NCBI GenBank assembly: GCA_028829895.1
Contig: CM054179.1
Coordinates: 34,463,617 to 34,527,616, forward strand
DNA: 64,000 nucleotides
Direction of reading: 5' to 3'
DNA from: Sinotaia quadrata
Lineage: Eukaryota > Mollusca > Gastropoda > Architaenioglossa > Viviparidae
The notes beneath the pieces are model-generated. The model was not told where the DNA came from, did no database searches, and saw only the letters and a program-made list of their open reading frames with translations. The translations under genes and the position numbers were made by a program. Positions 35,526 through 48,552 of the stretch are shown one piece after another. Position 1 is the stretch's first letter; each line of letters starts with the position of its first letter.

Positions 35526-36129
35526 ACAAAAAGAATGATACAGACACATACATTCACTGATAACTATTAGTATGTACATGCTTACATTAATACTTTCTAT
35601 TGCGAAATAAAAGTGTTCACAAGTTAATTTGACCTTTATAAACGTTTGCACGGATAATGAGTTCCTTACACATTTGCACGAAATCTACCATTAACCCACT
35701 ACACGTGTTCAAATGATATCTTTTCGCATTTTCATATCAGTATTCCACAGCCGCATCAACCACCCACACAGCTGCAAATACGTACACACACTCACGCATG
35801 AGTATGCGCCACGCCTCCCCCATCGCCACCACGTGAAACCCACCCTCTCTCTTTCTCCCGAGTTCTGGCCGAGTCGTATTGAGGTGCCTTCATGTGAGCT
35901 GTGGCCGAGTGAAGTTTATGACTTCCGTCTTTTCGCCAAAAGACATTAACGGCGGATCTGAAGGAAAACCACCTTGTTCAAGCCAGTCCAGACTTCCTGA
36001 CAGTGTGCAGGATACCCCACGGTCTCATTTCAAGAGAAATGTTACACTTTTCGGGCTTCCATGGCAACAAAGAGCGCGGCAGTTTTGTGCTCTGCTCCAA
36101 GAGCGATGAAAAGATGCTCATTTAGATAT
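35526..36129. other. Unique sequence with a G+C-richer block; no gene recognised
   Basis: 35800-36110 is non-repetitive and comparatively G+C-rich, containing overlapping 78- and 76-codon plus-strand ORFs in different frames without motifs. Not called as a gene. Confidence 0.4.
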
Positions 36130-37070
36130 CATTCGTAAGCATGCATTCTCATTTCCATATGCATAAATATTTCAAATCAATTTCAAACATAATAATTCCT
36201 ATTCATTAACTACACAGTCATTTCCATAAGCTAAAATACACACAAGTTTCCTTCCATGACATTCAATTAAAAAAGAACACAAGCTTTTCATTTGCAGGTA
36301 TTGTCTTTCATTCACGTTTACACAATCGTGTTCTCTCATATACATATAGGGGGTGGGGGGGGCTTTCTATTCATTTACATAGATATATTTTAAAGTTATT
36401 TACATGTACAGTCTTGTCTGTTTACATAAATACAATCGCTGTCCTTCATTTACATGTATTGGTTTGTCTAATCATCTAAATACAAAATAATGTACCTTCA
36501 TTTACAGGTATAGACTTTTCTGGTCTTTCAAATACACAATCATTTACCTCCATTTGCATATATAGGCTTTTCTATTGAATTCAGTACACTATCTTGCACT
36601 TTCGTTTATTGTATAGACTTTCCTATTCATTTTAATAGAAAGTCATTTACCTTCGTTTATATATTTTTAGGCTTTTGTTTTCATTTAAAAATCTTATACC
36701 CATATTTATATGGAGAGACTTTTCTAAACACAACCGTTTCCTTCTATTCAGACAGTGAATATATTTCCATTATTTACTTAATAATAGACACACACACCCC
36801 TGTCATTTAAATAGGACTTCTACCATTCATTTGATAAACCATTATTTTTGTTTTATTGAATCACATACAAAGTCGATGTCATTTAATTGCATACAAGCCT
36901 TTTCCCTTCATTTGCTTTCACAATCATTGTTCAAATCCAGTGCACACACTTTCATCTATATTCTATAGATATATCCAACGCCTATTTAAATGCACAATCG
37001 TTTATCTGTATACATTCTTTACTCTTTAAAATATTGAAAATTTAATTCTTCACAGCCCAAGTTAAATGTA
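36130..37070. repeat. Decayed ~55-65 bp satellite
   Basis: Phrases such as CATTTACATGTATAGGCTTTTCTATTCATTTACATACACAATCATTTACCTTC recur with variation about every 55-65 bases (near 36300, 36420, 36500, 36550, 36600 and 36655). Homogeneity is low, so the array is old. The next 280 bases are AT-rich and unique. Confidence 0.65.
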
Positions 37071-37349
37071 TCAGTCACTTGTAAGCCAAATTGTCTTTAA
37101 ACCTCAAACACGGCCTTCTATCCTTTCTTTATTTTTATAATTAGTTATTTTTAATTAATTTATTTGCACAATATTTATAATTTTTTCTTTGCATATTTTT
37201 GTCGTCATTACCCACCCCCAAAATACAAAATTACACAGGATTTCTTCCTCTTTCACATGAATTTTTATTCATTTATTCACAAATATAACCTGCAAACACA
37301 ATATGTTACTTTTACTTTCAGACTTGTCAAAGATTTATAAACAGTCTGA

Positions 37350-37821
37350 CACTTTACTACAAAAACAACCTGCTACATTATTTATCAACACACTATGCTA
37401 CATTACTTACAAGCACAGTATGCTACATTACCTGCTATCACAGTCTGCTACATTACCTACAAACACAATGTGCTAAATTACCTACAAACACAATCTGCTA
37501 CATTACCCACAAACACAATGTGCTAAATTACCTACAAATACAATGTGGTACATTACTTACCAACACAGTATGTTACATTACCTACAAACACAATGTGCTA
37601 CTTTACTTACAATCACCGTATACTATGTTATCTACAATCACAGTCTGCTACATTATTTACCTTCACACTATACTACATTAACTACAAACCCATCTGATAC
37701 ATTACCTACAAATACAATGTGCTACATTACTTACAAATACAATATGCTACATTATTTAAACACAAGGTCTCCTACGTCACTTACAAACAGTCTGCTACAA
37801 CAGCTACATTATGTTCAACAG
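37350..37821. repeat. 25 bp satellite, left half
   Basis: Units (C/A)TGCTACATTACTTACAAACACAAT repeat with a step near 25 bp, with substitutions between copies. The array stops at 37821, where the LTR begins, and resumes at about 39441. The ORF at 37543-37887 is an artefact. Confidence 0.9.
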
Positions 37822-39409
37822 TGTATGTGTGATAGAGTAAATTTGCCCCTCCCTGTTTTAAATTTAAATTGTTATATAAATTGCTAAATGTCAGAGTAAG
37901 CTGACTTTGGGCACTCCTTATGATGGTGTTATTTTTGAAAGTGTCAGAATTGAAGTAAACAGCTCCAGGCAAGAACATTCTAGATTGATGACGTAATGTA
38001 AACTGAGTGAGTAGTTTTCTTTTATCCAATGATCATGATTTAGAAAACGAGACCAGGCAAATGGCTGATATTAAAGAATTAACTTGGTGTAGAAAAGTCT
38101 ACGCTCTGATATTTTGAATTTGGACTATAAGAAGATAGTCCAGCTTTGAAAAGCAGACATTAGTTTAATGGTGAGTTAAAACTAAATGATTGAGAGAGAA
38201 TGGACTTAGGAATATTTCATGCATTTTTGGTATTGATATGTTATACTTGTTTTTTGTGTAGAGATGTACTAAGTAAGTAGACTTTTATTTCTACAAATGT
38301 ATGAACTAAGCTGCATACATGTAGTGTGCTAATATGTGGCATTGTTTGATATTCTGTATTTATTTTACCATGTGTATGTCAGGCTAATAAATACTGTTGC
38401 AGGAAATTGTAAGTTGAGGATAGAGTGTAAGACAGAATGGAGTTATATTATGATAAATGGGAAACATTTGTTTGCTCCTTGATTATATTTTGCGGTGAAC
38501 AAGTGCCTTTTGATGTTGGGTTTCAAGCTTTGAGTTTGAGTTTGTGTTCTAAGTTTCGAGTTCCCAGTTAACCTTCACGTGTTCACCTGTCATCAAACTG
38601 TATGACCAGGAAGGTGCAAGAACATTTGTTATGGTGTGTGTAAACTTGAGGAAGTACACTATACACCCTTGATTATATGCTGGACACATTGGGAGAATTG
38701 TAGTATATTGAAGTTGCTAGAATTACTGTAATCATCATGTTCTGCTTGAAGGAACAGACATGGTGAGGAGAGCACTCAAGATCATTGAAAATGGTATCCA
38801 CACATTTTGTGGGAGACATTGCGACATTGTTGCAAAAGCCAGTGAAAGACTGTCGATGCAATGCTTAATCCAGGTTTTGGGAAAAAATTACAATAGCATA
38901 CCTCTAATAATTCCATGTCTATTCTCTGATAAGACTAACCTGTGATTTGTATTGACTCTATTGTTAAACTGTAGTTTTATGTCTTTATATAGAGAGACTG
39001 TGTAAGGTAAATTATCTTAATGTAAATTCATAGAATATTAATGTCATCTATTTCATTGTAATTGCCATATGTATATTTATTTGTTCATTTAATAAATTTA
39101 TTGCTGAATTTATTGACCTTCTTATGCATATTGATAATCTTATGTTGGAGACAAAATTGGGTAGATGGGGATAGATTAAAAGTCGGATTTGAATTCTCTT
39201 TTAGTAAGAAGTTTTTCACTCACGGAAATATTAAGTGACGGTAAATTTTGTTTTATGTAGTGGAATAGAGAAAACGTTTACAGCGCCAACTATCCGCCAA
39301 GAGAGAGACAAGTTGTGTCTGCTGGAGGATGATTAATAAAATAAATAAAGATTTTCATCACTTGTAATTAGTTATGAACGATTAATTAATAATAATAATA
39401 ATAATACCA
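37822..39409 (+). mobile_element. Long solo-LTR-like insertion splitting the 25 bp satellite
   Basis: Starts TGTATGTGTGATAGAGTAAATTTG and ends TCACTTGTAATTAGTTATGA...AATACCA, about 1588 bp. Colinear with 56390-57916 and with the reverse-strand copies at 17650 and 19330 (shared blocks: TTGTTATATAAATTG, AACAGCTCCAGGCAAGAA, AATGGACTTAGGAATATTTC, GTCAGGCTAATAAATACTG, TATCCGCCAAGAGAGAGA). No internal coding region is attached. AACAG at 37817-37821 and at 39436-39440 is a possible but unproven target duplication. Two small ORFs inside (38673-38861 minus, 38760-38945 plus) have no motif. Confidence 0.78.
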
Positions 39410-39440
39410 TTTCCTTAACTAAGCAGCGTGCCCGTAACAG

Positions 39441-40018
39441 TACACCACATTCCTTACAAACACACTCTACTACATTCTTTACAAACACAATCTGCAACAT
39501 TCATTACAAACATAGTTTGCTACATTCCTTACAAACACCATCTGCTACATTGCTTACAAACACAATCTGCAACATTCCTTACAAACACAGTTTGCTACAT
39601 TCCTTACAAAATACTCTACTGCATTCCTTACAAACACAATCTGCAACATTCCTTACAAACACAGCTTGCTACATTCCTTAGAACACAATCTGCAACATTC
39701 CTTACAAACACAGTTTGCTACATTCCTTAGAACACAATCTGCTACATTACTTACAAACACACTATGCTACATTCCTTACAAACAATCTGCAACATTCCTT
39801 ACAAACACAGTCTGCTACATTACTTAAAAACACAATCTTCTACATTATTTACAAACACAATCTGCTACATTACTTACAAACACAGTTTGCTACATTCCGT
39901 ACAAACACAATCTGCTACATTCCTTACAAACACAGTCTGCTACATTACTCACAAAAACATCTGCTACATTACTTACAAACACAATTTGCTACATTACTTA
40001 CAAACACAATCTGCAGTC
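39441..40018. repeat. 25 bp satellite, right half, about 23 units
   Basis: Units CTACATTCCTTACAAACACAATCTG with variants (CAACATT, GTTTG) in a regular 25 bp step. Same unit as 37350-37821. Open frames in several phases (100, 107 and 106 codons) translate to HSLQTQSAT-type repeats and are not proteins. Confidence 0.95.
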
Positions 40019-40533
40019 CAGTTTTATTTCATATTTGATTATTCACTTCCAAGCAGAAACTATTTCGTTTACTTTCATAGGTGATCTTTATTTTCCAGTA
40101 ATTTGCTCGTAACAGAATATTTGCCAAACGTTCTTTAATGCTTCATTTCATTTTACAGTTTGAATAAATGGATATAGAAGCATAAATGAATCATATACAA
40201 GTTAAATGTTAAATTGAAAATAAACAGCAAATAAATAATAAACTAATAGAATCAGTATACAAAGCAGTAACAAAACACAGAAGAAAGATTATATTCTCGA
40301 GAAGAGTACTTATTAATTAAAAGCAATCTCTGAAAAATAAATAAATGGATATATATATTCGTGTGTGCGCGCTTGCTTGCGTGTATGAACAGTGTACATT
40401 TATTTGTATGTGATGCTTGTGAGAAAAAAAGTACGTTGAATCGAACTGCCCATCCCCACTCGACACACGAGCGCACGCACACACACTCACAAATGTGAGA
40501 AAAAAGACATAGATAGATAGATAGATAGATAGA

Positions 40534-40568
<35 letters not shown>

Positions 40569-42309
40569 CGCGCGCTTTGGAAGACAAACCGGCTTCAGTG
40601 GGATGGGAGAAGGAAGAGATAGAAACAGAGAAGGGTAAAAAGAGAAACTAAGGAGTTGTGCTATTCAGAGCCAGGCTGCACCGAAAACTGTCTCATAAAG
40701 AATGTCTCCCTAAACACCCCGATGTCCGCCGGAACAAGGGAGAGAAATGTGGCTTGAATAGTTTATGGCTTCTGCTTTCAATTCCCCCAAAACCTTCCCT
40801 GGACCAAATTTGATAATCTATGCCTCTCACTTTGTTAGCTACGTCCCAAAACAGGACCGCAGGATGGTCGGTTTAGTTAAAAGCCAATGACGACCAAATG
40901 ATCAAACGTTTTCGACACGTGCGCACCGAAGCGATGGCCTGAATGTCTTTTTGGTGCCTGTAAGTGGTACGCAGTAACCATGGGCCATGTAGCATGCAGT
41001 CAAGCAAAAGTTACAGCTTTGGTCTTACCGGCATGCAGAGCGACTTTCTAATACACATCTTCACTAAACCAACCACCCACCCCTTATCCTCCGTGCACAC
41101 CGGCTTACACTGATCATGGCTTCCGATGCTAGCCAATGCGGATTACCATTAAGCAAAAAATGTACATGCATCGAGCACCAACCTGATAGGGCCACCAAAA
41201 CAATCAAATTAATTATTGGTGATAAAATTGAATGAGGTATATAAAACCATTTCGCTACGGATGTAGGCAATATTTTGATTTGGAATTTTGTACAACACTG
41301 GTATTGTCCGATATTTTGAGCTGTTATTGACCAGTTCAAGGGTGTTTGTGATTTACGACAGCACTGAGTGAGGCTACCCTTGTAACGTGAAAACTTTAGA
41401 AGATTGTATAAATCAAATACTTAATATGAATGTTATTTCAACTAATTCAAGATTTGTGTCTGTGTTAATATTGTAATTTTTAATATTAATATTTTGTAAG
41501 TGGTTCGCATAACATTTTCAGAGTTTATAGCCCAATCTTGCATTGACGCTAGTTTTAATTTAATTCGTTGGAAGTGTCTGAAGAACAACGTGTTTGTGAA
41601 AATACTCTCTTCATGTTCATGATATGTATATATACTATGCCCTCTTGATTAAGATACTTGTAAGTGAACTTGAAGCTTCACTCCGTCAATTTATGAAACA
41701 ATTTATCGATTTATGCAAATAAAGTATGTCTCATAAAAATTATTATTCACTAAATTCTACTTTGTCCGTAATAATCTCTTTTAGGAGTCACTAGAAATGA
41801 TCGATCTAATAATAATATTTTTAGTACACATACTTTTAGACTTTTGTAAAACCTTCAAAACTTTAGGATGGCATCATCGCAATATTGTTCGCCTGTCTAT
41901 ATATCTCTACATAACCATCTATAATAGAAACACAGAGGCACACAAACACGCACAACTCAAACACATTCACACACTCATTTGCACAAGCAACGAGAAAAAA
42001 AAACAACAACTATTCTTGATTGACTATTTGATACCTGATTAAATAGTGAATATATGAGATGGATAGATAGATAGATTACGAAAAACGGTGCATTTCCTTA
42101 AGGGAATAGACCCCATTCGCACTCATTCGTTCTTTAATGATAAAAGAAATAATAAATTCAAGAACTCTTCGCTCTGCTGGAATCGTAAAATCAAACTTAA
42201 TGAATATAAAGTTCGTATCTGAATAATTGTATACTTATACTACATTCGATCGATATGCAGCAACTGATCTTCGCTGAAATGCATTGCGTCATTCCCTCTG
42301 TCTCTGACA
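40019..42309. other. Unique sequence, TAGA/GT microsatellite, G+C-richer block; no gene recognised
   Basis: (GATA)n followed by (GT)n lies at about 40508-40572. 40590-41110 is non-repetitive and comparatively G+C-rich (CCCCGATGTCCGCCGGAACAA, GACACGTGCGCACCGAAGCG). A 91-codon minus-strand ORF (41064-41339) has no motif. The remainder is AT-rich. Confidence 0.45.
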
Positions 42310-42690
42310 TTGACTCATGCTATAAAATAAATCATCAAATGCACGAGTATTAACGAGAATGTCATCAAACGCACAAGTATTAACGAGAATGTCAGCTAAC
42401 GCACGAGTATCAACGGGAATTTTATCTAACGCACGAGTATTAATGAGATGTCAGCTAATGCACGAGTATTAACGAGAATGTCAGCTAATTCACGAGTATT
42501 CGCGAGAATGTCAGCTAATGCACGAGTATTGACGAGAATGTCAGCTAATGCACGAGTATTAACGGGAATGTTATTTAACGCACGAGTATTAACGAGAATG
42601 TCAGCCAACACACTAATATTAATGAGAATATTAGCATACCGCACGCGTATTAAAGAGAATGTCACTGAACACACTGGTGTTGACGAGAAC
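42310..42690. repeat. 30 bp minisatellite, about 12 copies
   Basis: Units CACGAGTATTAACGAGAATGTCAGCTAATG with 30 bp step, decayed at both ends. Divisible by three, so 82- and 90-codon ORFs stay open on opposite strands and are artefacts. Confidence 0.92.
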
Positions 42691-45600
42691 CGGATAGAAA
42701 ATTTTACGGAAATGCAGTAATTTTTGTGAGATCTATTGTATTACTATAAAAACATCAGGCATGTAACACGATTGTCTTTTTACCAGCGTCTCAGTAACTA
42801 ATCAACAGTCTCTGTCGTGAAAGTATGGGGAATCACGACAATTGACATATTAATTCTCGCACGATGTTCATTAAACTCTTAGCAGTAAGAGTAAATCTAT
42901 CAGTCTAACTCTCACCTCTGTCTCTCTTCTCCTTCCTCTCTACGTATGCAAATATGTATGTTTGTGTCTGTGTGTCTGCACGTTTGAGTAAATGCTTATG
43001 ATAACAGAAAGGAAGATGTTTCAGTAAGACCGACTGCCTATCAACTCGACCTAGGCAGCTATACTTGTGGTCATCTGCGACTGACTCTCAAATGAAAAAA
43101 AATCATAGCGATGTACAAATGTCTGGGATTGTCTTTACAAATTATTGATTTGGGCAAGAGAGAAAAGAAAGATATTTTAAGATTGGAAAGTCGTAAAATC
43201 ATGCCTCATGAGATTGTAGTGGGGTTGAAATAGAACTGTAATAGGATTATGCCTTTTCTTCAAGAAAGACTTTTGCAATACCACAATCTAACAAGAGAAA
43301 ATCAGAAACGTTTGAGAATGGATGCAATGCTATCAACAATAATGTTTTTGAGAAGAGAATGTCGTTTTATAAGTTCTACTGTACGCTTGCCTCTTTTTGA
43401 AAGAACACATTGTACTTGCTGTCAAATAATAAGATTTGTAAGTTGTACTATTCAATAACTGACCTCAAGAATCTTGAGATTGGGAAGAGAATTGAGGGTG
43501 TTTTAGAAAATAGCCATCAACCCGCAGACCATGAACTCTTGTACTAGGGTCTAGCGTTCAGTCCTCTGGGACACTGTTACATTCCAGCATTTATTTTAAG
43601 ACCCTAGTTCAGAATTATCCCACCTTATTCTGACAACAGACTGGATGCCCTCTTATTGAGACTGAATAATTTAAATGCTCTTAGTTAAAGCCGATAAATT
43701 TTACAGACAGGCAAACTGGTATACACAGCACGAACTGGGAAACGTTTAATCAATTATAAATAATTATGCATTCAATCTTCCTTTCACGACTCTATTGCCC
43801 CCACCCAGCTCTTTTGGTCTATCTTGAGTAAATAGTCAACTAAGATAATTGATAAACAAATAAAAAGAATTTAATAAAAGTTTGACAAATAACAAATATT
43901 TAGAGATTCACAATGATACTAGGTCTCATATACTATGCTAATTATTCGATACACGAGATTGCAAATGTTCCATATACAGTTCAAGTTTACCAGACTCTGG
44001 TACTTAGCTGGTCATCCTTATTGCGATGAAACGGTGCACGCTGAATCCCCAACTGTCGTAGTCGTTTACAGGAGATACGATCTGTCAGTTTCTGTTCAAC
44101 ACTTTGCACATCGTAACCCCTCATCTGAATTGTCCAAAACTCGCTCACGACCAAGTCAACAGGTTGAGCAAAATGGGCACGAAGTTGTGTGGAACACTTG
44201 CCAAGTGACAAGCAGTTCAAAATGACAAGAAGCGTTGATTCAATGCATAAACGTAAGACGCAAGTCATAGAAGTGTCGACATAGACATAGGAAATGTCGT
44301 CATGAATGAAAACTCATCGACAAAGACATAGACCCTTTTGGAAATAAATGAATTCCTATGAGCGAAAGTTCTTATAGATTCACAATCTTAGCATAGCATA
44401 GTTATTCCTGAACCATTTTAGTATTTTTACATTTCATAATTTAATATATAATAAAGATACAGTTTCGGTCACATTCATGCATGTTACAATTAACGTACGC
44501 AAAAGCTTAGACACATTTTGAAAATATTTATACTTTACAAATGAAAATTGAAATAGAAGAAATCAAATATAATTTAAAATCATGTATATGCGTGTTACAA
44601 TTTCAATAATATTATACATGCAAATGAATTTAAAATTGTTACAATGGATTTACAAATGAACGTGCAGAAATGTTCTGCCATCACAATTCAGTTATTTTAG
44701 TTTATAAATGAGCATCTTACAATTTGACAATTAATTTAGAGAATGCTATATTCAAACTTAGCCACACTGTTATTCAACCACGTGTTTAGAGAATTTGCAA
44801 TAATTCAATTTAACAATAATAGGCAGGTAGATTCAACAAAATCACATCTTAAATAAAATACATTAGTATTTAAGGAAATCGATGTGTTACCTTGCTCAAT
44901 AATGACTTTACTGACTCAACAGCGGGCCTGGTGATTCACGATATCACAGATAACTAGACACTTGCAATCGGTCCGTCGGTTCCCTTGTGAATAACACATT
45001 GGCTGCGGCATGCGGTATATAAAGAGTCATGTGAATCTAAGGTGTGAACCTATTAACCATATGATGTTTATGGGTATGACCTACAATCAGCTATTGTCCA
45101 GAATATTACATAATGGGGTGAGTTCTCTCTCCCTTCAGAGTATGACGATTACATCACTCTTATGTAAGAACTGTGTCCACGAAACAAAAATAACGAATTT
45201 TAAGTGAATGCGGGTTAGGAGGTCAAGTATAATTTGACTCTGTTACAGACACACATTTTCGATATATAAGAATGCCTTCTATATTCCTCCTAGTAATTTC
45301 TTTGGAAAAAAGACATTGAATTCTATAATCTGAGCTGTAAAGAGTGCCCTCTAATAGACTCTGGAACAATACAACAGTTCTTCTTGTATGTCAACTTTTT
45401 ATTTATTTTGAAGGGATTGCAGAGGTTGTTCATAAAGATATAACATTAGACTGTTTGATGGGATTTGTGGTAGGAGAAGATTATGAGTATGCAGCGACAG
45501 AGAGAGGAATTTGACTTAAGGGCTAAATATAAAGAAATGCATTTGGTTTGCAGAATAATGAGATAAATAAAGTATATTAGCCAAGAAGTGTGAAGGTGAA

Positions 45601-45844
45601 TATAGAAAACACATTCTCTGCAGGCTATATGTATGTAATTACTGCATTGATGATGAGTATAATTCTTTGATTAAATTGTACTGATGTAACGTCTGCATGC
45701 ATCTACCTGCCAAAACACATGCACACGAGCCTTCTCCCCAATTCGAATACACTTTCATTCAAATATAAAAAATCAATATCTACAAAGGATTACTCCAATT
45801 ATTTATGTAATTTAAACATATTAACATGCATGAGTGAGAGTTTG
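42691..45844. other. AT-rich unique sequence, no gene recognised
   Basis: Contains overlapping ORFs on opposite strands at 43935-44268 (96 and 93 codons) in a slightly less AT-rich pocket, without convincing motifs. 44400-44760 has a faint CATGTTACAATT-type repetition. CTCAAGAATCTTGAG near 43465 is a short palindrome. Confidence 0.5.
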
Positions 45845-46480
45845 GAGGAAATGTGCCTATCCTAATGTCTAAAGTTGGTACTTATATATTTGTTACCAAT
45901 GATAAAGTGACCTAACCTTAAGCACTGCTTAAGATGATATTTGCCAGAGTTGGAGCAAACAACTCAGTTGAAGTTTATGCTATAACTTGCTGATGCAATC
46001 CAAACCAGTTCCAAACAGATGAGTAGTTATTCTGACTAATAGTCTCACACATTCCAATGGGAATGGACTGAAATTTATTTTGTTGAAGAAAATCCTATAT
46101 TCTAATCACTTTGATTTTGATATAACTGAAGTCCAGTCTTAAAGGCATTCATTAGCTTATGGTACTTTAACTGACTGATAAAGAAAGAATGGACTTAGAA
46201 ATATCACATAAATGCTTGATATTGATGTAAGATTTGAATTGGAGAATGCTTACGTAATTGAACCATTATTCCTAGGTTAACTAATTTGATTATGTTGTAC
46301 ATTATAATTGTGAATTTAGATCGATGCTATATTTTTGTTATGTGTGTCAGGCTAACAAATATTGTCACAGAATTTGTAAGTTGAGAATCTGTGTAAGAGA
46401 GAAATGAGTTTAGAGATGAAATATGTCCTAAATTTAGCACTGTGTTTTATGTCAGTAAATGTCCGTAAGTCGCTTTGAAT
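45845..46480 (+). mobile_element. Dispersed LTR family, plus-strand copy, 3' truncated
   Basis: Begins near TTTGGAGGAAATGTGCCTATCC and follows the same blocks as 56390-57916 (CAAAGTGACC, AAACAACTCAG, AATCCAAACCA.TTCCAAA, TTTATTTTGTTGAAGAA, TATTCTAATCACTTTGA, AAAGAATGGACTTAGAAATAT, GTCAGGCTAACAAATA.TG). Similarity ends around 46480, before the LTR 3' part. Confidence 0.75.
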
Positions 46481-46530
46481 TTATTAACGATTAAAACAGA
46501 TTATTATTTTTTTAAAATTTATAATAGAAA

Positions 46531-46564
<34 letters not shown>

Positions 46565-46890
46565 TTCAACCTCCTCCTCCTCTTCTTATCTAAGTACCAT
46601 TTATTTGATTTTCTCTTCACTATTTCTTGTACTTAATTCTTTCAAACCGTATTATTTACAATAATTGTTAATTTACAATTTGAAATTGAATATAACCTAT
46701 TTCACCATAACAGTAAATATAATCCCTATATTTATATGACTGAATAAATGACAGTGTGAAGAATATAATGTTTATAAATATACTCGATAAAATTACGTAT
46801 AAAATACAACTGTTCTGATAGAGATAAAAGTACATATAACAGGCAATTATCCTGGTACTCTGCATTGTGTATCTACTTCAGCACAAATAA
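46481..46890. repeat. (TAG)n microsatellite within AT-rich DNA
   Basis: A (TAG)n tract spans about 46529-46564. The rest is AT-rich with a 65-codon motif-free minus-strand ORF. Confidence 0.75.
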
Positions 46891-47060
46891 ATTAATCTAT
46901 CCAAGAGAAATATTCGCTGGGACTGTTTAGACACAGAGAAATTAATCTATCCAGCAGAAATGTTCGCTGTAATTGTTTTGACACAGAGAAATTAATCTAT
47001 CCAACAGAAATGTTCGCTGTAACTGTTTGACACAGAGAAATTAATCTATCCAACAGAAAT
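46891..47060. repeat. 50 bp minisatellite, 4 copies
   Basis: ATTAATCTATCCAACAGAAA begins units at 46891, 46941, 46991 and 47040 (steps 50, 50 and 49). The unit ends with TGTTCGCTGTAATTGTTTTGACACA, which is also the beginning of the 93 bp unit that follows. Confidence 0.95.
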
Positions 47061-47419
47061 GTTCGCTGTAATTGTTTTGACACAATGTCAATGTATTCCA
47101 CTTTCCTTCAGTACAATTTATATGTTCAACGAGTTAAACTTTTATTCTTATTTGTTCGCTGTAATTGTTTTGACACAATGTCAATGTATTCCACTTTCCT
47201 TCAGTACAATTTATATGTTCAACGAGTTAAACTTTTATTCTTATTTGTTCGCTGTAATTGTTTTGACACAATGTCAATGTATTCCACTTTCCTTCAGTAC
47301 AATTTATATGTTCAACGAGTTAAACTTTTATTCTTATTTGTTCGCTGTAATTGTTTTGACACAATGTCAATGTATTCCACTTTCCTTCAGTACAATTTAT
47401 ATGTTCAACGAGTTCAATT
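47061..47419. repeat. 93 bp minisatellite, ~4 near-identical copies
   Basis: GTTCGCTGTAATTGTTTTGA starts at 47061, 47154, 47247 and 47340, an exact 93 bp step, and the copies are essentially identical. Because 93 is 31 codons, two plus-strand frames stay open for about 120 codons with a 31-residue repeat (including FAVIVLTQCQCIPLSFSTIY). No initiation context or homology supports a protein. Confidence 0.97.
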
Positions 47420-48416
47420 CTTAAGTGAGGGCGACCAGTAAAGCTCCTCGACGTTTCTTACGTCATCAATGTGAAGGCCCTTTTTTTTTGTCTTGACTGA
47501 ATTGTTTGGAGACATTATGCAATAGCATTTGTGAGACTTTATTTATTTATTCATACTAGTCTCACAGATCGGTGTCAGACGGCGCCATTTAAATCGCATG
47601 AGACATAACCGTATGATGAGAATTAGTATGCGATTGTTTCAGAGAGTAACACGTCAATCATAAATATCCCTCCCCCCACCTCTTTTCCTGAGCCCAAGCG
47701 TACTTGTTAGCACTCTGTGACACACTGACGTAAACAAATTGACCTTAGTAGGCCATCTTTCTGAAATGTTTGTAGATGGTACTTTTCTAATTGTAAATTA
47801 CATCAGACTTGGAACTCTGATACCTTCGGAATGATAGCTAGATGTGTACATTTACCTTCAACTCAATTAATTTCACTGATGTAATTCTCCGTGCGAGTTA
47901 TAAGGTGTCCTGTATTTATCATGGACTTCAAACATTATTTCTTATATGTAAATTAAAAATGTATAGTAGATGCATTTGTCACACTTTCAACCTTTAAGTC
48001 CAAGGTTATGCATATTCCCTGCAGTTGCATCTTCCTGTAAATGAACTCCATGTTAAAGGTGATTAGCCCATCAACTTCCTGAACACAAACACATTGTAAA
48101 TGGTGATTGTCAGATCAACTTAGGGAATGACACATTACTGGGAAGCGTACATAAAATCAGAGCCACATGTGTCACACATTAATACTTATTCTGGCTTAAT
48201 TGTTTAATACTTTCTCATTATACGTGTGAATAGTACCATAAATGATTTTTTTATATATGTGTGTTTTTTTAATTTAATTTATTTACAACTAATTTTCGGT
48301 TAGTTTATATTATGTTTGTTTCATTTTAATTGCTTTACTTTTCGTTTGGAAATATTTTTTTTTTATTTATTTTTATTTAATATACGCTTTTCTATGTTGT
48401 GATTTTGCTTTATACT
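47420..48416. other. AT-rich unique sequence, no gene seen
   Basis: 47500-47720 is a little richer in G+C and non-repetitive. It contains ATTTATGATTGACG on the minus strand (about 47653-47666), resembling a TGATTGAC Pbx/Exd site. T-rich from 48250 onward. Confidence 0.45.
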
Positions 48417-48552
48417 GTTTATGATTCCTGATATGTGATATATTATAGTTTGTACTTTTATTGTTTATGATTCCTGGTATGTGATATATTGTAGTTTGTG
48501 CTTATATTGTTTATGATTCCTGGTATGTGATATATTGTAGTTTGTGCTTAAG
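48417..48552. repeat. 46 bp minisatellite, 3 copies
   Basis: GTTTATGATTCCTGGTATGT begins at 48417, 48463 and 48509, a 46 bp step, with few differences. Confidence 0.94.

Noticed and set aside
43935..44268. Opposed 96- and 93-codon ORFs that might be an endonuclease or transposon fragment
   Set aside because: I tried to match the minus-strand translation to GIY-YIG type tails but found no reliable motif order. Left uncalled.
47059..47441. 121- and 118-codon ORFs with a 31-residue repeat
   Set aside because: Unit length is divisible by three, so openness is automatic. Two frames are open equally, and no start context or homology supports them.
47653..47666. Pbx/Exd-like TGATTGAC site as a Hox regulatory element
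   Set aside because: A single short match in AT-rich DNA is expected by chance. No paired Hox or Meis site of convincing spacing.
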